Part shown: positions 1 to 3,633 of the stretch, in pieces
Layout: each line of letters opens with the position of its first letter
Numbering within the stretch: position 1 is the first letter of the stretch
Source: Microcaldota archaeon
GTDB taxonomy: Archaea > B1Sed10-29 > JACOVT01
Assembly (NCBI GenBank): GCA_016177165.1
Contig: JACOVT010000092.1
Location: forward strand, 1 to 5,886
DNA length: 5,886 bases
Reading direction: 5' to 3'
Made by a program: the position numbers and the translations under genes
The notes under the pieces: model-generated
What the model was told of the DNA's origin: nothing
What the model saw: the letters and a program-made list of their open reading frames with translations, nothing else
Database searches by the model: none

Positions 1-24
1 CAAAGAAGCAGAGCTTCTTTGATG
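1..24 (+). other. Probable 3' part of a non-canonical tRNA intron (perfect hairpin)
   Basis: CAAAGAAG (1-8) pairs perfectly with CTTCTTTG (14-21) across a 5-base loop, immediately before the body of tRNA-Phe. Archaeal tRNA introns are cut at a bulge-helix-bulge, in which an intron stem is followed by a 3-base bulge and then a short helix into the 3' exon. The order here, stem then bases 22-25 then TAGC, matches that plan. Cutting before G25 would leave G25 as tRNA position 7, able to pair with C95. This is inference, because the other half of the motif is outside the window. A terminator or an unrelated hairpin is the alternative. Confidence 0.5.
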
Positions 25-60
25 GTAGCACGGTGGTAGTGCAGCAGCCTGAAGAGCTGC

Positions 61-77
61 GTACCTGCCCAGGCATC
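61..77 (+). other. Oversized tRNA-Phe variable region, possible 12-nt mini-intron
   Basis: Seventeen bases separate the anticodon stem from the T stem, where tRNA-Phe normally has about five. The insert holds a small inverted repeat (TGC at 66-68 with GCA at 73-75, or CCTG at 64-67 with CAGG at 70-73). Removing 12 nt would leave five bases such as GCATC or GTATC, ending in the C expected at position 48. Boundaries cannot be fixed from sequence. CTGCG (57-61) can also pair with CGCGG (77-81), with one G-U pair, which would bring the insert into a local stem. A genuine long variable arm is the alternative, but that is a Ser/Leu feature and the anticodon is GAA. Confidence 0.4.
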
Positions 78-127
78 GCGGGTTCGAGTCCCGCCGGCGG
101 TTAAGACTTTCTTCGAGCGCCGAGCAG

Positions 128-136
128 CTATTTAAG
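128..136 (+). promoter_or_regulatory. TATA box for the gene starting at 157
   Basis: CTATTTAAG is an archaeal TATA-like element centred about 25 bases before the GTG at 157. That spacing puts transcription start at or next to the start codon, and no Shine-Dalgarno sequence precedes it, so the mRNA is probably leaderless. Confidence 0.5.
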
Positions 137-156
137 CCGGATTCCTTAAGCAGAGC

Positions 157-528
157 GTGAAGAAAAAGAAAGTGGCGCGAAAAGCCAGAAAGGCAGGGCG
201 CACCGCCAAAAAGCGCAAGGCAAGAAAGCCGACATCGGCAGGATTCACTGCAAGATTCTCTCAGGTTTCTTTCGTTCCATCGGGCAAACAACAACGCGAT
301 TTCATAGAGCTTTGCATGCGCGTGGCCGGGGCCGACCGCGAGGCCTCCAAGTATACTTTTCTCGGGGAAAGCAAGCCCGCCTCGATTCACGAGCGGCGCG
401 AGGCCGCGCTTGGTTTGCTGCGCTCGCTCTTGGGCTTGCCGCCCGAGTCACTGCTGCTCGTACGCAAGGAAGGAAACCGGTTCACCGCCGTCGACCTGCG
501 CTCGCACAAGCGGTTTGCCGCGAGGTGA
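157..528 (+). CDS. Small basic protein of unknown function with Lys/Arg-rich N-terminal tail
   Basis: This 123-residue protein starts at GTG. The next in-frame Met is residue 54, and the TATA box 25 bases upstream supports the GTG. Residues 1-24 are almost entirely Lys, Arg and Ala, resembling the tails of nucleic-acid-binding proteins, so contact with DNA or RNA is plausible but unproven. The remainder looks folded: residues about 81-93 could form a helix, followed by two predicted strands with a K-E-G-N-R turn (104-108). There is no signal peptide or membrane segment. The last segment (81-118) resembles residues 63-100 of the downstream protein, so the two may be diverged copies. The stop codon lies inside the Shine-Dalgarno sequence of that next gene, indicating coupled translation. 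I do not recognise the family. Confidence 0.72.
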   Translation: MKKKKVARKARKAGRTAKKRKARKPTSAGFTARFSQVSFVPSGKQQRDFIELCMRVAGADREASKYTFLGESKPASIHERREAALGLLRSLLGLPPESLLLVRKEGNRFTAVDLRSHKRFAAR

Positions 529-529
529 T
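522..529 (+). promoter_or_regulatory. Strong Shine-Dalgarno sequence overlapping the upstream stop codon
   Basis: GAGGTGAT matches eight bases of the consensus complement to the 16S rRNA 3' end and lies just before the ATG at 533. The TGA at 526-528 that ends the upstream gene is part of it. This decides the start of the next gene in favour of 533. Confidence 0.8.
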
Positions 530-532
530 CCA

Positions 533-880
533 ATGCAACCAAGAAAAACCGGAAGGCTCCCTCATTCGATGCGGGTTGAAGCCCGCCGCCTGGTAGCGGC
601 TATTAGGGGACCACAACAGGTAGGAGCCCAACCAGTACGGGCTGTTCCAGGCTACCGGGGCAGCGTGCGCTTGACCCCGGGAGTTACCGGCGAAATAGGC
701 CGACGAAGGCAGCCTAGCCGGGAAGATGCGTTTGCCAGCTTGAAGGCGATCCTAGGAGTACCCGACGACCATTACGTCAGGATTGTTCCCAAGGGGGGAA
801 GGCTTCTACTTGAAGAACTGAAACCAGACAAAACCGCGACGGGCAGGGCGTGGTCGCTGGCGGAAAGCGAAGAAGAGTAG
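533..880 (+). CDS. Small protein of unknown function, partner of the upstream basic protein
   Basis: This is a 115-residue protein beginning at ATG 533. The reading frame is open further upstream, but that stretch lies inside the previous gene and has no ribosome binding site, whereas 533 has an excellent one. The N-terminal 60 residues are rich in Arg, Gly, Pro and Gln and have little hydrophobic core, suggesting a flexible basic region. Residues 63-100 (from R-E-D-A-F through L-G-V-P to a K-G-G-R turn and L-K-P-D-K) align without gaps to residues 81-118 of the upstream protein, with 11 identities in 38 by eye. The C-terminus is acidic (E-S-E-E-E). The two genes form a two-gene unit with coupled translation, so their products probably act together. 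No function can be assigned. Confidence 0.72.
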   Translation: MQPRKTGRLPHSMRVEARRLVAAIRGPQQVGAQPVRAVPGYRGSVRLTPGVTGEIGRRRQPSREDAFASLKAILGVPDDHYVRIVPKGGRLLLEELKPDKTATGRAWSLAESEEE

Positions 881-888
881 GTTGATGT

Positions 889-898
889 CTTTTAAACA
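889..898 (+). promoter_or_regulatory. TATA box for the hicB-hicA-mutase operon
   Basis: CTTTTAAACA in an AT-rich gap (881-925) is centred about 32 bases before the hicB ATG, which predicts a leader of only a few bases. No Shine-Dalgarno sequence is seen before 926. Confidence 0.5.
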
Positions 899-925
899 TA
901 AACATCCAAAACCATCTTGATAATT

Positions 926-1144
926 ATGAAATTTAAGGTTGTTTTAGAAAAAGACGAAGAAGGATACATTGTTGCAACAGTCCCTTCGCTGCCCGGCTGC
1001 ATATCGCAGGGCAAGAGCGAAGAGGAAGCCATGAAAAACATCAAGGAAGCGATAGAACTTCACGTTGAAAGCCTTGCCGAAGACGGGCTTCCGCTAACAC
1101 CCAAAAGAAACGTCAAAGAAGTGGAACTTCAGGTCAACGTATGA
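926..1144 (+). CDS. hicB: HicB-family antitoxin
   Basis: This 72-residue protein has the compact HicB (UPF0150) fold signature. An N-terminal strand (M-K-F-K-V-V-L-E) is followed by D-E-E-G-Y-I-V-A-T-V-P-S-L-P-G-C (10-25), with the conserved pattern of a Gly-Tyr pair, a V-P-x-L-P-G-C turn, then S-Q-G-x-S-E-E-E-A and a helix K-N-I-K-E-A-I-E-L. In the family this domain, which resembles a degenerate RNase H fold, covers the HicA toxin's active site. It is a single-domain form without a separate C-terminal DNA-binding domain. I chose ATG 926; a TTG nine bases upstream is possible but unsupported. The stop overlaps the next ATG by four bases (ATGA), the classic arrangement with hicA. Family membership is clear; a working pair is less sure because hicA is short. 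Confidence 0.9.
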   Translation: MKFKVVLEKDEEGYIVATVPSLPGCISQGKSEEEAMKNIKEAIELHVESLAEDGLPLTPKRNVKEVELQVNV

Positions 1145-1302
1145 AACTGCCGGTTGTTTCCGGATCGGTGACAATCAAGGCGCTTTCAAAGATTGGTTAT
1201 TACTTCAGGAACCAGAAGGGAAGCCACGTACACCTGCGGCATCCGATCAGGGCGCCGCTTACCGTTCCGCTGCACGACCCGCTTGGCCTACAAGTGATTT
1301 GA
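1141..1302 (+). CDS. hicA: HicA-family toxin, C-terminally shortened
   Basis: These 53 residues match the N-terminal two thirds of HicA (YcfA) mRNA interferases. They show K-L-P-V-V-S-G at the start, a helix V-T-I-K-A-L-S-K-I-G, strand Y-Y-F-R-N-Q-K, then G-S-H-V-H-L-R-H-P (27-35) containing the expected catalytic His (H29), and T-V-P-L-H (41-45). Full-length members then continue with an R-G-T-L-type helix and end near residue 65-80. Here the protein stops after D-P-L-G-L-Q-V-I, so the final helix is gone. The gene starts inside the hicB stop and its own stop (TGA 1300-1302) shares a base with the mutase ATG. It could be inactive or attenuated, or it may survive for translational coupling. 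It is too short for many gene finders. Confidence 0.8.
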   Translation: MKLPVVSGSVTIKALSKIGYYFRNQKGSHVHLRHPIRAPLTVPLHDPLGLQVI

Positions 1303-2654
1303 TGCAAGTCGATCCGTTCATTTTCCGCGCGTACGACATACGAGGAGTCATGGGCAAGACGCTGACCGGCGAGGTGATGCGCGCAATCGGTTTCTGCGCT
1401 GCGAAGCGCTGGCCGGGCTGTTACTGCGTCTCGTGCGACATACGCGAGTCCTCACCTGCGCTGGCGCGCGAACTCATTAATGGCTTGCTGGCTGGAGGCG
1501 CGAGAGTGCTGGACGCTGGCGCGCAGAACTTCGGCTGCGCCCTCTTCTCAGGGCTGCAGAGCGAGGCTGACTACAATTTTTTCGTTACTGCTTCACATCT
1601 TCCACCCGAGTGGAACGGCCTAAAGTGCTACACCGGGGCGGGCAACGCCTTGTCGCCAGCCGACCTGCAGGACCTGCGCCGCGACGTCGAGGCGCTGGAG
1701 GGCGCCCCACCGGCGAACGGAAAAGAGGAGAAAGTGGTGGACTTCACCGAGGCTTACACCGATTTCTTTGCCAACGCGTTCCACGTCAGGAAAGGAATGA
1801 AGGTTGTGGTGGATTGCGGCGGGGGCGCAACCTGCCTCACCGCGCCGGAAGCGTTCCGGAAAGCGGGCTTTGAAGTGGTCGGGCTGTTCACCAAAGTGGA
1901 TCCGCTCTCGCGCGACAGGCCCAGCGAACCCGACCCGCGCAACCTCACAGCGCTGCGAGAGAAAGTGCTGCAAGAGAAGGCCGATTTCGGCGTGGCTTTT
2001 GACGGCGATGGCGACCGCGCGGCGCTGGTGGATGAGCGCGGGAACTTCCTCACCGGAATAGAGCTAGGAATAGTGCTTGGCGAGGAGCTTGTGCGCAAGA
2101 ACCGCGGCGGGCTCGTCCTCATGACCATGGCGTGCTCGATGCGCGTACGCCAAGTGCTGGAACCGCTGGGCGCAAACGTCGACCTGATTCCGGTAGGGCA
2201 CACGTTCGTGATACGCGGGTGCGCCGAGCGCGGCGCCATTTTCGGGATGGAGCAGAGCGGCCACTACGTTTTGCCGGACTATTTTGCTTTCGATGACGGC
2301 CTGCTTATTCCTTTCAAGATTGCGGAAATAATGAGCGAGCGCAACGCCAAGCTGAGCGAACTCGCCAGCATCGTGCAGCCATGTTTTGCAGAATATGCCG
2401 TCCAGTTCCCGTGCGCGGACGAAAAGAAGTTTGGTGTGGCGGACCGGCTGGTAAAGGAGCTGGCAGCCAAGCATCCTGACTCTAGGCAAAACACGATGGA
2501 TGGGTTGCGTCTGGACTGGAAGGATGCATGGGTGCTGGTGCGCGCGAGCAACACGGGCCCAAAGCTGTTGCTCTATATAGAAGCGACCACGCAGGAGCGC
2601 TTTACCAAGCTGCGCGCCGAATTCGCCGAACTACTCGAGAAGGCGGTTTCCTGA
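1302..2654 (+). CDS. Phosphohexomutase (phosphomannomutase/phosphoglucomutase or phosphoglucosamine mutase)
   Basis: This 450-residue alpha-D-phosphohexomutase moves phosphate between C6 and C1 of a hexose or hexosamine through a phosphoserine, in the cytoplasm. All four family motifs are present. The N-terminus has F-R-A-Y-D-I-R-G (8-15). The phosphoserine loop T-A-S-H-L-P-P-E-W-N-G has its Ser at 98. The Mg-binding loop D-G-D-G-D-R is at 234-239. The sugar-binding loop G-M-E-Q-S-G-H-Y is at 315-322. The C-terminal phosphate-binding loop R-A-S-N-T-G-P is at 414-420, with G where E is usual. E-Q-S-G-H is more typical of phosphoglucosamine mutase (GlmM) than the E-M-S-G-H of PMM/PGM, and a GlmU-like gene lies nearby, but archaeal members vary and substrate is uncertain. 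Length is normal. ATG 1302 is chosen over TTG 1299; TGATG overlaps the hicA stop, implying coupled translation. Confidence 0.93.
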   Translation: MQVDPFIFRAYDIRGVMGKTLTGEVMRAIGFCAAKRWPGCYCVSCDIRESSPALARELINGLLAGGARVLDAGAQNFGCALFSGLQSEADYNFFVTASHLPPEWNGLKCYTGAGNALSPADLQDLRRDVEALEGAPPANGKEEKVVDFTEAYTDFFANAFHVRKGMKVVVDCGGGATCLTAPEAFRKAGFEVVGLFTKVDPLSRDRPSEPDPRNLTALREKVLQEKADFGVAFDGDGDRAALVDERGNFLTGIELGIVLGEELVRKNRGGLVLMTMACSMRVRQVLEPLGANVDLIPVGHTFVIRGCAERGAIFGMEQSGHYVLPDYFAFDDGLLIPFKIAEIMSERNAKLSELASIVQPCFAEYAVQFPCADEKKFGVADRLVKELAAKHPDSRQNTMDGLRLDWKDAWVLVRASNTGPKLLLYIEATTQERFTKLRAEFAELLEKAVS

Positions 2655-2750
2655 CCAGCCCAACTACTTCTTGAACTTACCTTTCTTACACCACCCGATC
2701 CTAATCTACCACAAGCCGTAAAGCTGGCGGAGTTTCTGCTTAAAAACCGG
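2655..2750. other. Convergent gap containing a remnant of a second MazF-type C-terminus
   Basis: This gap separates the mutase stop from the minus-strand toxin stop. On the minus strand, reading on in frame past the toxin stop (TAG, 2753-2751) gives P-V-F-K-Q-K-L-R-Q-L-Y-G-L-W and a second TAG at 2708-2706. This resembles the toxin's own end, K-Q-K-L-K-E-L-Y-Q-L. On the plus strand, 2719-2737 and 2752-2770 agree at 16 of 19 bases with a 33-base offset, so phase is kept. An old tail or a small tandem duplication could explain it. The five T's at 2746-2742 on the minus strand could also help terminate transcription. Nothing else is evident here. Confidence 0.5.
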
Positions 2751-3104
2751 CTAAAGCTGGTAGAGTTCCTTTAGTTTTTGTTTCACGGCTAGCAGTTTTG
2801 ATTGGGACAAGTGGGCAATCTTGACTAGCACTTCTTCTTTTTCTAAAGTTACTGGAAAATCAACCATTATGGTGCTCTCGTTCCTGAGCGTGCCAAACGC
2901 AAGGTCTTTTTGGGAAATGTCAACATTGTAAGGAAAAGGATTCTCTTTTGAAGAGCTCACCTTAAGCACGACTATGTCGGCATATCTTTTGTTATAGTCT
3001 GAGTTGCTAATCACTAGCAACGGCCGTATTTTCGAGCCAACCATGTTTGAAAAGGGAATGTTAGCGGTTACGATGTCCCCCTGTTCAAAATTCAAAGAGT
3101 TCAT
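2751..3104 (-). CDS. MazF/PemK-type mRNA interferase toxin
   Basis: This 117-residue protein is of the normal size for the PemK/MazF family, endoribonucleases that cut mRNA at short motifs. The N-terminus carries Q-G-D-I-V-T-A-N-I-P-F-S (8-19), followed by G-S-K-I-R-P-L-L-V-I-S-N (23-34). The Arg-Pro pair is the family hallmark and the Arg contributes to the active site. D-I-V-V-L-K-V-S-S (43-51) corresponds to the conserved strand and the Ser/Thr that usually completes the site, and S-T-I-M-V-D-F-P (77-84) is the next core strand. The C-terminal helix V-K-Q-K-L-K-E-L is followed by a stop and then, in frame, a near repeat of that helix. Its ATG lies inside the upstream antitoxin gene (20-base overlap), so translation is coupled. 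Base composition is clearly more AT-rich than in the flanking metabolic genes, suggesting acquisition. Confidence 0.9.
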   Translation of the reverse strand: MNSLNFEQGDIVTANIPFSNMVGSKIRPLLVISNSDYNKRYADIVVLKVSSSKENPFPYNVDISQKDLAFGTLRNESTIMVDFPVTLEKEEVLVKIAHLSQSKLLAVKQKLKELYQL

Positions 3105-3288
3105 CAGCAGCCGTCCAGTCCTCTGCCGCGTGTTTAAGTGCGTATTCCCTTAGCGGATCCCTTTGCTTCTCAATTTGGGCCGTCTTTTGGCGCAGCGCTA
3201 TCCTCATTATTTCAGTCCACTTTATTTCCGGATGTCTTTTCATGACGGAGTATAATTGTTCTGGAATAGCCAAAGTCATGTTCACCAC
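3085..3288 (-). CDS. Putative ribbon-helix-helix-type antitoxin of the MazF-type toxin
   Basis: The predicted protein is 67 residues. N-M-T-L-A-I-P (3-9) looks like the DNA-binding strand of a ribbon-helix-helix protein, followed by helix P-E-Q-L-Y-S-V-M-K (9-17), a turn H-P-E-I-K-W, and helix T-E-I-M-R-I-A-L-R-Q-K (25-35). The remaining acidic/basic tail ending D-E-L-F-E-F would wrap the toxin. This is the common archaeal antitoxin design: DNA binding for autoregulation plus toxin neutralisation. Start choice is open. GTG 3288 or GTG 3285 fit the Shine-Dalgarno sequence at 3299-3292, while ATG 3279 is nine bases further in and would still keep the strand. The stop falls within the toxin gene. 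The family assignment rests on pattern rather than on a specific signature. Confidence 0.82.
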   Translation of the reverse strand: MVNMTLAIPEQLYSVMKRHPEIKWTEIMRIALRQKTAQIEKQRDPLREYALKHAAEDWTAADELFEF

Positions 3289-3291
3289 AAA

Positions 3292-3299
3292 CTCACCTT
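3292..3299 (-). promoter_or_regulatory. Shine-Dalgarno sequence of the antitoxin gene
   Basis: On the minus strand AAGGTGAG lies 3-6 bases before GTG 3288/3285 and about 12 before ATG 3279. It favours one of the GTG starts. Confidence 0.55.
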
Positions 3300-3328
3300 A
3301 AATAAGTATGATAAGGTAACTATTTAAG
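3297..3328. promoter_or_regulatory. Promoter (minus strand TATA) within an 8-bp inverted repeat, candidate operator
   Basis: CTTAAATA (3297-3304) and TATTTAAG (3321-3328) are perfect inverted repeats separated by 16 bases. Read on the minus strand, the copy at 3328-3321 is a TATA box about 25 bases before the expected transcription start of the antitoxin-toxin pair; the other copy covers the start point. Ribbon-helix-helix antitoxins commonly repress their own promoter through such paired sites, so autoregulation is a sound inference. The TATA box also overlaps the stop codon of the upstream VapB-like gene. Confidence 0.5.
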
Positions 3329-3500
3329 CATACGCCTTATCGTGGCCTTCGCTCCCGGGCGGGAGCGAGTGCACGGAAGGGTGTGGGCCTCGCTGCCCGC
3401 TTATCAGGCGCTGGATGATCTGGTCGTAGGTCTCTCCTTTCTGCCCGAGCGCCTTGAGGGCGTCGCGCGTCTCTTTCCTCACCAGCAGGGTGGTCATCAT
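3324..3500 (-). CDS. VapB-like antitoxin without an adjacent toxin
   Basis: Starting at the first of two ATG codons (3500, 3497), the product is 58 residues. T-T-L-L-V-R-K-E-T-R-D-A-L-K-A-L-G-Q-K-G-E-T-Y-D-Q-I-I-Q-R-L-I (3-33) follows the well-known archaeal antitoxin pattern of a short strand, then E-T-x-x-x-L-K-x-L-G-x-K-G-E-T-Y-D-x-I-I-x-x-L-I, seen in small VapB-like proteins usually paired with a PIN-domain VapC nuclease. The longer open frame upstream (to 3551) is rejected because a strong TATA box at 3531-3523 lies inside it, 27 bases before 3500, implying a leaderless mRNA. No toxin follows: downstream on the same strand is the MazF-type pair. The Pro/Gly/His-rich tail (34-58) is atypical and may be replaced sequence. 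Confidence 0.75.
   Translation of the reverse strand: MMTTLLVRKETRDALKALGQKGETYDQIIQRLISGQRGPHPSVHSLPPGSEGHDKAYA
3350..3367. repeat. GC-rich hairpin in the end of the VapB-like gene
   Basis: CGCTCCC (3350-3356) and GGGAGCG (3361-3367) form a 7-bp perfect stem with a 4-base loop. It lies in the atypical C-terminal coding part of the VapB-like gene, just before the next promoter on the same strand. It may slow or end transcription or may mark a recombined end; archaeal termination normally relies on T-runs, which are absent here. Confidence 0.45.
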
Positions 3501-3522
3501 CAACCAAGCTATATACGCAACA

Positions 3523-3531
3523 ATATATAAA
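3523..3531 (-). promoter_or_regulatory. TATA box for the VapB-like gene
   Basis: On the minus strand TTTATATAT is centred 27 bases before ATG 3500. No Shine-Dalgarno sequence precedes that ATG, consistent with a leaderless transcript. A loose inverted repeat, CATAT (3533-3537) with ATATG (3543-3547), lies just upstream of it. Confidence 0.6.
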
Positions 3532-3578
3532 GCATATGTATTATATGGCAAGTATTTGCACTAACTAGTCGGGTAAAG

Positions 3579-3592
3579 CTTTTTGCAAAAAG
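3579..3592. promoter_or_regulatory. 14-bp perfect palindrome in the divergent promoter region
   Basis: CTTTTTGCAAAAAG is its own reverse complement and abuts the TATA box of the nucleotidyltransferase gene, covering the BRE position where TFB binds. A dimeric regulator bound here would block initiation. An AT-rich palindrome of this size can occur by chance. Confidence 0.4.
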
Positions 3593-3601
3593 TTTTATAT
3601 A
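3593..3601 (+). promoter_or_regulatory. TATA box for the nucleotidyltransferase gene
   Basis: TTTTATATA is preceded by a purine-rich stretch resembling a BRE and is centred 37 bases before ATG 3634. The predicted leader is about ten bases, with no Shine-Dalgarno sequence. Confidence 0.6.
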
Positions 3602-3633
3602 GCTGGCTGACGTAATCTACTTACTCGATTCTC

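Larger units (their letters stand above)
1..101 (+). tRNA. tRNA-Phe (anticodon GAA), interrupted; 5' acceptor strand not in window
   Basis: Three arms of a class I tRNA are visible. The D arm is GCAC/GTGC (28-31 with 39-42) around a loop containing the G18G19 pair. The anticodon arm is GCAGC/GCTGC (44-48 with 56-60) with loop CTGAAGA, so bases 51-53 give anticodon GAA, which reads Phe codons. The T arm is GCGGG/CCCGC (78-82 with 90-94) with loop TTCGAGT. Bases 95-101 (CGGCGGT) fit the 3' acceptor strand typical of archaeal tRNA-Phe, whose partner should read RCCGCCG. The seven bases before the invariant T8-A9 (26-27) do not pair with it, except G25 with C95. The 5' strand is therefore missing here, most simply because an intron ends near base 24 and exon 1 lies left of the window. 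The variable region (61-77) is 17 nt instead of about 5. No CCA is encoded. Position 73 would be T rather than the usual A, so a decayed gene is possible. Confidence 0.72.

Noticed and set aside
61..77. Long variable arm of a tRNA-Ser or tRNA-Leu
   Set aside because: The anticodon loop CTGAAGA with U33 in place reads GAA (Phe), the D loop is short, and the 3' acceptor strand matches archaeal tRNA-Phe.
102..156. 5' half of a permuted tRNA-Phe downstream of the 3' half
   Set aside because: No RCCGCCG-like sequence followed by T8-A9 and a D stem is present in these bases.
410..532. Upstream extension of the second small gene
   Set aside because: It overlaps the previous gene in another frame, is Cys/Ser/Arg-rich, and ATG 533 has a strong Shine-Dalgarno sequence.
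1620..2554. Open frames on both strands inside the mutase gene
   Set aside because: The mutase frame carries all family motifs across this span; the others have no recognisable domains or start signals.
3342..3530. 62-codon plus-strand frame opposite the VapB-like gene
   Set aside because: The minus strand has a recognisable antitoxin pattern and a correctly spaced promoter; the plus frame has neither.
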